Source: JAGQUL01 sp039811765
GTDB lineage: Bacteria; Actinomycetota; Thermoleophilia; Gaiellales; SKUG01
Direction of reading: 5' to 3'
NCBI GenBank assembly: GCA_039811765.1
Contig: JBDHZF010000060.1
Coordinates: 1 to 16,396, forward strand
DNA: 16,396 nt
Positions within the stretch are counted from its first letter, which is position 1; each line of letters starts with the position of its first letter. The translations under genes and the position numbers were made by a program. The notes under the pieces were generated by a model. The model saw only the letters and a list, made by a program, of their open reading frames with translations, was not told the origin of the DNA and searched no databases. Positions 1 through 7,651 of this stretch are shown piece by piece.

Positions 1-1058
1 TGCGTGGTGTCGAGCCAGCGCTGGATCTCGTCGACCTTCGCGGGATCCCCGCCAACCGCGTCGAGGCGACGGCGCAGCTCCGTGCGCGTGCCGTCGTCGA
101 GGTCGCGGTGCTTGGCGATCGCGCCGACGATCCGGTCAGGCGACCGGCGCGCCGCACCACCCTGCAGGATGTCGCTCGCGGCGCGCGCGCCAGTGGTCGT
201 GGTGACGTCGACCCCCGCCAGCGCGAGCAGTCGGGACACGCTCGTGATCAGCCCGGTGTAGGACTTGGGACGCGACGCGGGGTCCCATCGCATCCCCAGC
301 GCGCGCGCGATGCCTTGGTCCGCCGCGAGGCGCTCGTTGAGCAGCTCCGCGCCGCCCTCCTCGATCCAGCCCGCGGTGGTCAGCTTCCCGGACGCGTCCG
401 AGTAGCTGGCCGGGTCGATCGGGGTGATCGAGTGCTCGAGCTCGTGCGCGATCACGGTGGACGAGAAGGTCGCGGCGGCCGGATCGATCGATTCGGGTGC
501 CGTGCCCTCCGCCATGGCCAAGAGCGGCGCGGACGTGCGCTCGCTCAAGTTCATCCACGTCTCGAAGTTCGCCGACGTGCGCGCCATGAGGTACTTGATC
601 GCGTACTGCGCGGTCTCGATGAACGCCGGCACCTTCGCCGGATCGGCGAGCGCTTCGCGGAACGGGCCGACCAGCGTGCTGTCGCCCCAGTCGAGCCCGT
701 CCATCAGCGAGTTGAGCGCATAGCCCTCCCGGTCGGACGCGAGCGAGATGCCGCGCGCCTCGAACCGTGCGCCGCGGAGCGAGGCCACGCCCAGCATCGC
801 GTCGACGATGCCGTTCAGTCGCGTGCCGTTGGCTGTGTGCAGGTAGCGCACCGCGGCGGCGGTCTGCGGGATCATCGCGTACCCGGCAGCGCCGGGGCGC
901 CGCACGAGCCCGAACTGCAGCTGCTCGTCGAGCAGCTCGCCGGCGGTCCGATTGCCGATCTGCAGCGATCGAAGCCACGGGATCTGTTCGAACATGCCCT
1001 GGATGGGACGAGTGGGGGTGGTCGACGGAGCGATTGCACGAGCATCGGTGAGCTGCAT
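1..1058 (-). CDS. HExxH zinc metallopeptidase-like protein, 3' end cut by the window
   Basis: Reading leftward from ATG at 1058, the frame stays open for 352 codons to the window edge, so the C-terminus is missing. The key motif is VIAHELEHSI (H204, E205, H208). It is followed about 25 residues later by WIEEGGAELL (E233), which resembles the W-x-x-E-G-x-A-E glutamate motif of gluzincin metallopeptidases. H204, H208 and E233 would bind zinc and E205 would be the catalytic base. There is no signal peptide or membrane segment, so the protein looks cytoplasmic or non-classically exported. The N-terminal 200 residues are not recognised. The gene is divergent from the secreted protein at 1118 with 59 bp between them. 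A TAGACT hexamer 6 nt before the ATG and no Shine-Dalgarno suggest a leaderless message. The substrate is unknown. The reading frame is secure; the peptidase role is inferred from motifs only. Confidence 0.8.
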   Translation of the reverse strand, partial: MQLTDARAIAPSTTPTRPIQGMFEQIPWLRSLQIGNRTAGELLDEQLQFGLVRRPGAAGYAMIPQTAAAVRYLHTANGTRLNGIVDAMLGVASLRGARFEARGISLASDREGYALNSLMDGLDWGDSTLVGPFREALADPAKVPAFIETAQYAIKYLMARTSANFETWMNLSERTSAPLLAMAEGTAPESIDPAAATFSSTVIAHELEHSITPIDPASYSDASGKLTTAGWIEEGGAELLNERLAADQGIARALGMRWDPASRPKSYTGLITSVSRLLALAGVDVTTTTGARAASDILQGGAARRSPDRIVGAIAKHRDLDDGTRTELRRRLDAVGGDPAKVDEIQRWLDTT

Positions 1059-1064
1059 GCGCGA

Positions 1065-1070
1065 AGTCTA
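1065..1070 (-). promoter_or_regulatory. Candidate -10 element (TAGACT), leaderless start of the HExxH gene
   Basis: The minus strand reads TAGACT, then 6 nt, then the ATG at 1058. That spacing would put transcription initiation on or next to the start codon. No convincing -35 box is visible, and no Shine-Dalgarno precedes this ATG. Confidence 0.4.
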
Positions 1071-1104
1071 CCGACGTCGTTCAGCCGACCGCGAACGGCG
1101 CCGA

Positions 1105-1110
1105 TACGAT
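1105..1110 (+). promoter_or_regulatory. Candidate -10 element (TACGAT), leaderless start of the secreted protein gene
   Basis: TACGAT lies 7 nt before the ATG at 1118, where no Shine-Dalgarno is present. It shares the 59-bp divergent gap with the candidate promoter of the leftward gene, so the two promoters would be nearly back to back. No clear -35 box is seen. Confidence 0.4.
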
Positions 1111-1117
1111 CATTCGC

Positions 1118-3415
1118 ATGCTCGTTCGCATCGTCCTCGCCGCAATCGCTTCGTCGTTCGTGTTGTTCGTGCCGTCGGCGAACGCCGCAGGAGCATCCGC
1201 GGGCGCGACCGCCGTGACGCTGCGCGCGAGCGCCAGCGCGCCGGATGGCAACGCGGTCGTCGCCACCGCCATGGTGCGAAGCCGTGGCGCACGTCGGGGC
1301 AGTCGACGCGTGCGCATGGAATTGCGCATCGGCCGTGCAGGAGCCCCGAGAACCGTGCGGATGTGCCCCGTCGCGACCCGCGTGCTCCGCACACGACGCT
1401 CGGTCAACCTGTCGTGCACCTGGCGAGGCGCGCTTGCCGGCGCTCGGTACGCGGTGCAGCTTCGAACCAGTGCCGGGCTCCGCGGACCCCTTTCTCTGCG
1501 CCGAACGAAGTTCGTGTCGATCCCGGCGCTGGACGACGATGATCCGACGGGCGAGGCTCCGGAGCCGACCACGACCACGACCACGACCACGGGGCCGTCC
1601 TTCGTCAGCATCTGGACGAACGACGATGCGCCAGCGGTCGAGGCCGACGGCGATTCGAGCGCCGTGGAGCTCGGCGTGAAGTTCCGGAGCAAGGCCGCGA
1701 CTCGCGCGACGGGCGTGCGTTTCTACAAAGGTCCTGGCAATGCCGGAACCCACGTCGGCAACCTGTGGACTGCCGACGGATCGCTCTTGGCGAGCGTCAC
1801 GTTCACGGGCGAATCCGCCACAGGTTGGCAGTCCGCGTCATTCGGTTCACCCGTGACCATCGCGGCGAACACCACCTACGTGGTCTCGTACTTCGCTCCG
1901 AACGGCCACTACGCCGTCGACAGCGGCTACTTCGCCGATGACAGCTACTCGGGGGGCTTGCTCACCGCGCTGCCCGGTTCGGTCGCCGGCGGCAACGGCG
2001 TGTACGCCTACGGCGCTCAGAGCCAATTCCCGTCGAGCACCTATGGCGCGGCGAATTACTGGGTGGACGTGGTCGTTGAGGGCGTTCCCGGACTCGACGC
2101 CACGCCGCCGACCGTCTCGAGCGTCAGCCCGTCCGACGGCGCCACGGGAACCTCGACGAACGCCGTGATCCACGCCGTGTTCAGCGAGGCCGTCGATCCG
2201 GCGACGATCACCGCGTCGACCGTCACGCTTCGCCGGACGGGCGTGAGCGCCACGGTCGACGCGTCGATCGCCTATGACGCCGCCACGCGCAGCGTGACGA
2301 TCACGCCCGTAGACGGTCTGCAGAGCGGCGCAACGTATGTCGCGACGCTGACCACCGGCATCGCCGATCCCGCACACAACGGCATCGCACGCAGCTACTC
2401 GTGGTCGTTCAGCACCGCGCTGAGTGGTCCCGTCGATCCGGCCGGATGCCCCGCCGCGAAACGGATTGTCACAACCAGCGACGTCACGCGTCTCGTGAAC
2501 AGCGGCTACCCCGCGGGCACGGCGGTGTTCGTCCCGGACGCGCCGGATCCGTGGGGCGGGTGCTTCCCCGGACCGCTCACCACGGGCGTGCCGGCGGGCA
2601 CCTCGCTCACGCCGTACACCGGGCCATGCATCGTGTCGATCGACAACACGATCATTTCCAACAAGTTGATCACCGGATGCGGACGATTCGTGATCGAGGC
2701 CGCGAACGTCACGATCACCAGCTCGCGCTTCGTCGGCACGCACACGATCGACGTGAGCGGCAGCCTCACGATCACCGATTCGGAAGGCGACTTCGGCGCC
2801 TATCGCGACGGGCAGGGAATGACCGGCTCGAACATCACGGCGAGTCGCCTCGATTTCTCCGGGGGTCATCGGCAGATGTGGTGCAGCGACTGCGTCGTGC
2901 AGGACTCGTACTTTCACGACCAGAACATCAGCGAGGACGCGGAAGCGCACGCGTCCGCGATGCGCACGGAAAGCCACACCACCTACCGCCACAACAGCTT
3001 CGGTTGCGATCTCGAGGGCACCCCGGAGGGCGGTGGTTGCTCCGCGGCCCAGACCGGCTACCCCGACTTCGGGCCGATCCACCACAACACCGTCGAACGC
3101 AACCTCGTGTGGGCCAACAGCACCGGGTATTGCGCCTACGGCGGCTGGAATCCGGGCAAGCCGTACAACGACGATCCGCTGAACGCCACGTACATCACGT
3201 TCCGCGACAACGTGATGCGGCGCGGCGTCGCGGCCAACGACGCGCAGGACTGGGAAGCCCCGCTCACCAGCCGCAATCGCTATTCGTGCGGAACGTGGGG
3301 ACCCACGACGAGCTATCGCCCCGACCGCGAAGGTTCCGTCTTCACTGGGAACATGTGGGACGACGGGCTGCTCTGGGACGACGACACCGAGTCGATCTAC
3401 CCGTTCCACGAGTGA
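1118..3415 (+). CDS. Secreted modular protein: DUF4082-like, SbsA-type Ig-like and beta-helix-like domains
   Basis: This 765-residue protein begins with a signal peptide (MLVRIVLAAIASSFVLF..., likely cut after ANA near residue 24). Residues ~30-145 form an unrecognised, probably Ig-like region. An acidic linker and eight threonines (151-158) follow. Residues ~160-322 resemble DUF4082 (VRFYKG, WQSASFGSPVTI, YVVSYFAPNGHYA). Residues ~327-432 match a SbsA/Big_5 Ig-like domain (PPTVSSVSPSDGATG to YSWSFST). The C-terminal ~330 residues contain short recurrent strands such as NVTITSSRF, SLTITDSE, NITASRLDF and YITFRDNVM, plus several cysteines, as in right-handed beta-helix surface proteins. It likely acts outside the cell in polysaccharide binding or processing, but no catalytic residues can be assigned. 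It has no sortase motif or C-terminal membrane anchor, so it is probably released or held non-covalently. A strong hairpin follows the stop. Confidence 0.88.
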   Translation: MLVRIVLAAIASSFVLFVPSANAAGASAGATAVTLRASASAPDGNAVVATAMVRSRGARRGSRRVRMELRIGRAGAPRTVRMCPVATRVLRTRRSVNLSCTWRGALAGARYAVQLRTSAGLRGPLSLRRTKFVSIPALDDDDPTGEAPEPTTTTTTTTGPSFVSIWTNDDAPAVEADGDSSAVELGVKFRSKAATRATGVRFYKGPGNAGTHVGNLWTADGSLLASVTFTGESATGWQSASFGSPVTIAANTTYVVSYFAPNGHYAVDSGYFADDSYSGGLLTALPGSVAGGNGVYAYGAQSQFPSSTYGAANYWVDVVVEGVPGLDATPPTVSSVSPSDGATGTSTNAVIHAVFSEAVDPATITASTVTLRRTGVSATVDASIAYDAATRSVTITPVDGLQSGATYVATLTTGIADPAHNGIARSYSWSFSTALSGPVDPAGCPAAKRIVTTSDVTRLVNSGYPAGTAVFVPDAPDPWGGCFPGPLTTGVPAGTSLTPYTGPCIVSIDNTIISNKLITGCGRFVIEAANVTITSSRFVGTHTIDVSGSLTITDSEGDFGAYRDGQGMTGSNITASRLDFSGGHRQMWCSDCVVQDSYFHDQNISEDAEAHASAMRTESHTTYRHNSFGCDLEGTPEGGGCSAAQTGYPDFGPIHHNTVERNLVWANSTGYCAYGGWNPGKPYNDDPLNATYITFRDNVMRRGVAANDAQDWEAPLTSRNRYSCGTWGPTTSYRPDREGSVFTGNMWDDGLLWDDDTESIYPFHE
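1568..1591 (+). repeat. (ACCACG)x4 in-frame microsatellite coding a Thr8 linker
   Basis: Four perfect ACCACG hexamers encode eight consecutive threonines between the N-terminal region and the DUF4082-like domain. Unit gain or loss would change linker length by two residues without shifting frame. Thr-rich linkers of this kind are common between domains of exported proteins. Confidence 0.9.
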
Positions 3416-3425
3416 CCGACGACAC

Positions 3426-3460
3426 GATGGGCCGTCGCGAACGGATCGCGACGGCCCATC
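3426..3460. terminator. Bidirectional hairpin terminator between convergent genes
   Basis: The arms GATGGGCCGTCGCGA (3426-3440) and TCGCGACGGCCCATC (3446-3460) are perfectly complementary over 15 bp with a 5-nt loop. The outer TGACC (3413-3417) and GGTCA (3461-3465) can extend pairing into the stop codon of the upstream gene. It sits between a rightward gene ending at 3415 and a leftward gene ending at 3488, as expected for a shared terminator. There is no U-tract on either side, which is common in high-GC actinobacteria. Confidence 0.8.
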
Positions 3461-3487
3461 GGTCAAAGCGCATGGAGACTCGCTTGA

Positions 3488-3864
3488 TCAGTCGCCCTTC
3501 GGGCCGACCTCGAGCTTGTTGTCGAAGGGGTTCCAGCGGTTGCCCTTGTTCTCGACGCGATTGAGCACCACGTTCTCGACGACCGCCTTTGCGGCCCAGC
3601 TGCCTCCCATGACGCCAAAGGACGCGAGATTTGCCAACGCCAAGCCGGGGGTCGTCGAGGGGATGAACAACCCCCCAGCAGCCCAACCGACGAAATGGTG
3701 TCCACCGCGCCGCTGAATTGATCGACCGCGGCATTGCGTTGTTCCCGAGTCTCGAGCTTGTCGACCACCTGCTTGTCGTGCACCATCAACGCAGCTGTTG
3801 TGCCAGCTGCTGCGAGCAACGCACCGCCGCCCACTGCCAAACCAACTCGCATTCCCGCATTCAT
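3488..3864 (-). pseudogene. Small membrane-protein gene of unknown function, frameshifted at a G6 run
   Basis: The gene starts at ATG 3864 with GGAG five bases upstream. It reads MNAGMRVGLAVGGGALLAAA through to ...SSVGLLGG (65 residues). At the minus-strand run of six G (3671-3676) the frame breaks. One extra G restores LLGG-LFIPSTTPG through to NKLEVGPKGD and the stop at 3488-3490, giving 125 residues. Two Gly/Ala-rich hydrophobic stretches (about 7-27 and 57-90) suggest a small membrane-associated protein. A charged segment (HDKQVVDKLETREQR) lies between them and a polar C-terminus follows. Both halves have natural amino-acid composition, so this was one gene. The break may be a sequencing indel, programmed slippage or true inactivation. 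I do not recognise the family. It is convergent with the secreted-protein gene and lies 126 bp downstream of fliI. Confidence 0.72.
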
Positions 3865-3990
3865 GTCCACTCCATTCGTCCCTGTACGACGAGCGTGTCC
3901 CACGCCTGCTTCAGTCCGGAAGCATCGTCGTCACCGTCTGTCTAGCTATCGTCCGGGGGGGGGCGAAATTGTTGCAGCCGCGGGAGCGCG
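3865..3990. other. 126-bp intergenic segment with a G9 homopolymer
   Basis: The gap between the fliI stop and the small membrane-protein gene carries nine consecutive G (3955-3963) on the plus strand. No hairpin of note was seen. The promoter for the small gene should lie here, but no confident -35/-10 pair was found. Confidence 0.6.
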
Positions 3991-5433
3991 CTACCAGTTC
4001 CAGTCCATCGCGTCGTTCTGGTCTTCCACAGGCGCCGCGGGCTGCGCTGGCACTGCGGGGGCGGGCGTCTGCACCGCGCCGACGCTCGGCGGGGGCGCGC
4101 CGCCGCCCATCAGCGCCTTCACCTTGGCGAGCGTGTCGTCCCAGCTCACGGGCTCGTCGCCGCGCTGCTTGAGGAACGCCTCGATCGGCTTGCGCATGTC
4201 CATCGCCCAGTCGATATCCGGGTTCGAGCCGCGCACGTACGCGCCCACGTCGATTAGGTCCTTCGCGTCCTCGTACTGCGACCATGCGGCGCAGAGGGAG
4301 ATCGCCGCGTCGATGTGGTCGCGCTCGGCGATGTCGCCGCGGAGTCGCGAGATCGACTGGAGGATGTCGATCGCCGGGTAGTGCCCGTTGTGCGCGAGCT
4401 TGCGGCTCAGCACCATGTGCCCGTCGAGGATGCCGCGCGCGGTGTCCGCGATCGGCTCGTTCATGTCGTCGCCCGTCACGAGCACGGTGTACATCGCGGT
4501 GATCGTGCCCGTGATGCCCGCGCCCGCGCGCTCCATGATCTTCGGCATGATCGCGAAACAGCTCGGCGTGTAGCCGCGCTCGCTCGGCGGCTCGCCTGCG
4601 CTCAGCCCGATCTCGCGCTGCGCCATCGCGAGGCGCGTCACCGAGTCCAGCAGCAGCACCACGTTCAGCCCCTGGTCGCGGAAGTACTCCGCGATCGCCG
4701 TGGCCACGAAGCTCGCCTTCACGCGGATCATCGCGGGGTTGTCGCTCGTCGCGGCGATCACCACGCTCTTGGCCATGCCCTCCGGACCCATCGTGTCCTT
4801 CACGAAGTCGCGCACCTCGCGGTTGCGCTCGCCAACCAGCGCGCACACGACGACGTCCGCCGCGGACTTCTTGACGATCATGCTCATCAGCGTGGACTTG
4901 CCCACGCCCGAGCCGGCGAACAGTCCGATGCGCTGGCCCTTGCCGATCGGATGCACGCCGTCGATCGCGCGCACCCCGGTGAAGAACGGTTCGTGGATGC
5001 CCTGGCGGTGCAGCGGATCGGCCGGCACGTTGTTCACCGGGTACATCGCCTCGGCCTCCACCGGGCCGAGTCCGTCGATCGGATTGCCCAGGCCGTCGAG
5101 CACTCGCCCGAGGATCTTCGGTCCCACCTTCACCGCGAGCGGCGTGGGTTCGCTCTCCACGCGCGCACGCTGCGGCACGGTGTTGATGTCGCCGAGCGGC
5201 GCGAGGATCGCCTTGCTCTCGCGAAAACCCACCACCTCTGCCTTCAAGGGCTTGCCGGAGCGCGTCTCGATGCGCACGAGGCTGCCCACCACCGCGCGTG
5301 GCATCTCCGCTTCGAGCACCTGCCCGGCCACGCCCACGAGACGTCCGGCGACCTTCGTCACCGAGAGCTCGTCGGCGAGCATCGCGTACTTGTCGAGCGA
5401 GGGCGGATCGATCTGCTGCAGGTCGGTCGTCAT
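3991..5433 (-). CDS. fliI: FliI/YscN-family flagellar-type export ATPase
   Basis: The gene encodes a rotary-type hexameric ATPase that energises flagellar (type III) protein export at the cytoplasmic face of the membrane. Using ATG 5433 (480 residues), the Walker A motif GSGVGKST is at 174-181, the catalytic glutamate lies in GERNREV (E202), and Walker B LLLDS ends near D263. The FliI signature SVTRLAMAQREIGLSAGEPPSERGYTPS follows, in pieces that match the family closely. The last 38 residues (GGGAPPPSVG... ending DAMDWNW) form a Pro/Ala-rich acidic tail beyond the normal ~440-residue family length. No other flagellar gene is in the window, so this is an orphan copy locally. Upstream of 5433 there is no Shine-Dalgarno. 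An in-frame ATG at 5475 would add 14 residues and is not better supported. A virulence-type YscN is less likely, since no secretion genes are near. Confidence 0.92.
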   Translation of the reverse strand: MTTDLQQIDPPSLDKYAMLADELSVTKVAGRLVGVAGQVLEAEMPRAVVGSLVRIETRSGKPLKAEVVGFRESKAILAPLGDINTVPQRARVESEPTPLAVKVGPKILGRVLDGLGNPIDGLGPVEAEAMYPVNNVPADPLHRQGIHEPFFTGVRAIDGVHPIGKGQRIGLFAGSGVGKSTLMSMIVKKSAADVVVCALVGERNREVRDFVKDTMGPEGMAKSVVIAATSDNPAMIRVKASFVATAIAEYFRDQGLNVVLLLDSVTRLAMAQREIGLSAGEPPSERGYTPSCFAIMPKIMERAGAGITGTITAMYTVLVTGDDMNEPIADTARGILDGHMVLSRKLAHNGHYPAIDILQSISRLRGDIAERDHIDAAISLCAAWSQYEDAKDLIDVGAYVRGSNPDIDWAMDMRKPIEAFLKQRGDEPVSWDDTLAKVKALMGGGAPPPSVGAVQTPAPAVPAQPAAPVEDQNDAMDWNW

Positions 5434-5570
5434 CGGGTGGGGGCCGATCGGTCGGGGGACGATTCGCGCGTGCATGCGCTATCGGCGGGACGAGCCCGCG
5501 CCTTCAGTGTGCGGTTGGATCGCCGATCCGGCAAGGTGTCCGCTCGACGGCGATCCGTAGGATGCGACGC

Positions 5571-7055
5571 ATGATCCTCGACAACGCGAACGTGCTCACG
5601 ATGGACGATGCCCTGCCGCGAGCCAAAGTGCTCGCCATCGCGGGAGGGAAGGTGCTCGGCGGCGTGGATTCGCGCGAGGACGCGATCGCTTCGCACAAGC
5701 ACGAGCGCGTCGATCTGCGCGGCCTCACGGTGGTTCCCGGTTTCGTGGAGTCGCACTGCCACTTCCGCGCATGGGCCACGCGAGCGCAGCGCATCGACCT
5801 GCGCGGTGTGTCGAGCGCGGACGAGCTCTACGACCAGGTCGCCCGATTCGACGGCGCGATCGACGGGTGGATCATCGGCGGCGGCTGGCCGAACGATCTC
5901 GCGGATTCGATCGACGAGAGGCGGCTCGCGCAGGCAGCGGGCGCGCGATCGGTCGCGCTGCACGCTCGCGACGGGCACACGATGGCAACGACCCGCGCGT
6001 CGGTGGACCGACTCGCGCTTCACGCTCCAGGACGCTTCTCAGGCATTCTGCGGGAGGACGATGTCCAGCGGGTGAATCGCGCGCTGCCCGACGACGCGAG
6101 CGTCAAGGCGATGGCGACCGCGATGCGCGAGGCCGCGCGACTCGGCGTGACGAGCTTGCACGACATGGACGGCGCCGCGGCGCTGCGCGCGTGGCGTCGA
6201 CTCGAAGACGAACGCGGCTTGTCGCTGCGCACGTGGGTGCACGCGCGCGTCGACGACCTTCCGCATCTGGAGGCGCTCGGCATCGGCGGCGGGTGGGGCT
6301 CGGATCGTCTCAAGCTCGGCGCGCTGAAGGTGTTCGCCGACGGCACGCTCGGCTCGGGTACCGCCCTGCTGCACGAACCACTGGACGGATCTTCGGTGGA
6401 CGCGGTGACCGCCCCCAACGCGCTGCGCGACCTCGCTCGCCGAGCGGGCGCTGCTGGCGTTCCGCTCGCCGTGCACGCGATCGGCGATCGCGCGTTCACC
6501 GACGTGCTCGACGCGCTCGAGGCGACGTCCGAGCATTGGCAGCACCTGCCGATGCGTCCGCGCATCGAGCACTCGCAGCTCGCGCGCGTCGAAGACCTCG
6601 CGCGCGCCGCGTCGCTCGGCATCGCGCTCAGCGTGCAACCGTCGATGCTCGTGACCGACCGCGAACTGGCGATCGAACGCTGGGGCGAGCACCGCACCGC
6701 ACGCGCGTACGCATACCGCTCGATGGTCGACGCGGGCTGTGGGTTGTTGCTGGGCTCGGACGCGCCCGTCGAGGCGCTCGATCCGCTTGCCGCGATTCGA
6801 GCCGCCGTCACTCGCGACGGGTGGCATCCCGAGCAGGCGATCGATCCCGAAACCGCGCTGCTCGCATCGACCGCGTGGCCCGCCGACGCGGCTGGCGAGT
6901 CGCACCGCCTCGGTCGGCTCGTGCCCGGACGTGACGCAGATCTCGTCGTGCTCTCCGGCGATCCGCTCGCCGATGCGCTCGACGACATCGAGGTCGTCGC
7001 CACGATGGTCGGCGGACGCTGGACCTACGGCGCCGCCAACCTGCCCACGCGCTGA
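5571..7055 (+). CDS. YtcJ-like metal-dependent amidohydrolase (Amidohydro_3 family)
   Basis: This cytosolic hydrolase of 494 residues has the amidohydrolase TIM-barrel signature in order. VVPGFVESHCHF gives H62 and H64. LKVFADGTLGSG contains K253, a candidate carboxylated metal-bridging lysine. VHAIGD gives H302, RIEHSQ gives H334 and LLLGSDAPVEALDP gives D397. A C-terminal beta-sandwich ends with LGRLVPGRDADLVVLSGDP, typical of the superfamily. The substrate cannot be read from sequence; YtcJ-like proteins are loosely annotated as imidase or N-substituted formamide hydrolases. I chose ATG 5571 because AGGA (5559-5562) lies 8 nt upstream; an in-frame ATG at 5562 overlaps that site. The gene is divergent from fliI (137-bp gap), and its last 31 bp overlap the end of the convergent kinase-like gene. 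Confidence 0.92.
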   Translation: MILDNANVLTMDDALPRAKVLAIAGGKVLGGVDSREDAIASHKHERVDLRGLTVVPGFVESHCHFRAWATRAQRIDLRGVSSADELYDQVARFDGAIDGWIIGGGWPNDLADSIDERRLAQAAGARSVALHARDGHTMATTRASVDRLALHAPGRFSGILREDDVQRVNRALPDDASVKAMATAMREAARLGVTSLHDMDGAAALRAWRRLEDERGLSLRTWVHARVDDLPHLEALGIGGGWGSDRLKLGALKVFADGTLGSGTALLHEPLDGSSVDAVTAPNALRDLARRAGAAGVPLAVHAIGDRAFTDVLDALEATSEHWQHLPMRPRIEHSQLARVEDLARAASLGIALSVQPSMLVTDRELAIERWGEHRTARAYAYRSMVDAGCGLLLGSDAPVEALDPLAAIRAAVTRDGWHPEQAIDPETALLASTAWPADAAGESHRLGRLVPGRDADLVVLSGDPLADALDDIEVVATMVGGRWTYGAANLPTR

Positions 7056-7588
7056 AGCCAGTCGCGCACTTCGCGCGGCGAGCGAAGGCGAACCCACTGC
7101 ACGTGCTCGGCGGCTTCGGCCATGGCCGCGGCATAGCGGTCGTGGTTGATCGCATGGGTGCGCCACGCCCAACGCACCACGCCATCACGGCTCCACAGTC
7201 CGCTCGCGGATTCCCGGTTGCCGTTCCACAGCTCGGTGCGTCGAACGATGCGTCCCACTGTGCGCACGACGACGCGTCGCATCACGACCCGGCGCGGGAG
7301 ATCCAACCACACCACCATGTCAGCCTCCCAACGACCGAGCGGAGCGCGGTTCAGATAGTTGCCGCACATCACCCAGCCGTCATGCGCGCGATCGATGCGA
7401 GCGACCACTTCCCGGGCGAATTCTTCGGCGCTGCGTTGCGTCCAACACGGGCCGTGGTAGCACTCGTCGAGTTCGATGCGCGGCAGGCCAAGACGTGACG
7501 ACAGCTCCCGTGCCAATGTGGACTTCCCCGACCCAGACGTGCCCACGACTCGCACACGTCGCCATGGAAATGCCTGCACATCGCTCAT
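7025..7588 (-). CDS. Adenylate-kinase-like P-loop NTPase (FlaR/topology-modulation type)
   Basis: The 187-residue protein opens with a phosphate-binding loop, VVGTSGSGKSTLARELSSRLG (GTSGSGKST at 16-24). It continues with LPRIELDECYHGPCW, then GWVMCGNY, then MVVWLDLPRRVVMRRVVVRT, and ELWNGNRES. This set is typical of the small adenylate-kinase-related proteins often annotated as AAA family ATPase or 'topology modulation protein'. They probably phosphorylate a nucleotide or other small molecule, but the substrate is not established. It is cytosolic. TATCAT lies 6 nt before the ATG and no Shine-Dalgarno is present, pointing to a leaderless mRNA. Its 3' end overlaps the amidohydrolase gene by 31 bp, tail to tail, and it is divergent from the HxlR gene. 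Confidence 0.88.
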   Translation of the reverse strand: MSDVQAFPWRRVRVVGTSGSGKSTLARELSSRLGLPRIELDECYHGPCWTQRSAEEFAREVVARIDRAHDGWVMCGNYLNRAPLGRWEADMVVWLDLPRRVVMRRVVVRTVGRIVRRTELWNGNRESASGLWSRDGVVRWAWRTHAINHDRYAAAMAEAAEHVQWVRLRSPREVRDWLQRVGRLAAP

Positions 7589-7594
7589 TCCACG

Positions 7595-7600
7595 ATGATA
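7595..7600 (-). promoter_or_regulatory. Candidate -10 element (TATCAT), leaderless start of the kinase-like gene
   Basis: The minus strand reads TATCAT, then CGTGGA, then the ATG at 7588. The 6-nt spacing would place the transcription start at the A of ATG. No good -35 box is visible. Confidence 0.45.
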
Positions 7601-7636
7601 GCGGCCAGATCACGCGACGAGTTCTACACGCAGGGC

Positions 7637-7642
7637 TATAGT
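7637..7642 (+). promoter_or_regulatory. Candidate -10 element (TATAGT) of the HxlR gene
   Basis: TATAGT lies 9 nt upstream of the GTG at 7652, so the message would have a leader of only about two or three bases. The presence of this element inside the ATG-7595 version of the gene argues that the GTG is the true start. Confidence 0.45.
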
Positions 7643-7651
7643 GGGATTGTC

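Noticed and set aside
1568..1591. (ACCACG)x4 considered as a phase-variation switch
   Set aside because: The unit is six bases, so changes keep the frame. It only alters Thr linker length.
1847..3466. Minus-strand open frame of 539 codons opposite the secreted protein
   Set aside because: The Arg/Val/Gly-rich translation without motifs is antisense to a gene with recognised domains.
5517..5555. Short inverted repeats (GGATC-GCC-GATCC; GATCGCC/GGCGATC) before the amidohydrolase
   Set aside because: The stems are 5-7 bp of GATC/CG-rich sequence that recurs throughout this genome segment. There is not enough to call an operator.
4315..5574. Plus-strand open frame of 419 codons opposite fliI
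   Set aside because: The His/Arg-rich translation is antisense to an unambiguous FliI ATPase.
7595..7651. Upstream ATG 7595 as the HxlR start
   Set aside because: It is 6 bp from the divergent gene's start codon, has no ribosome site, and the extension contains the TATAGT promoter-like element.
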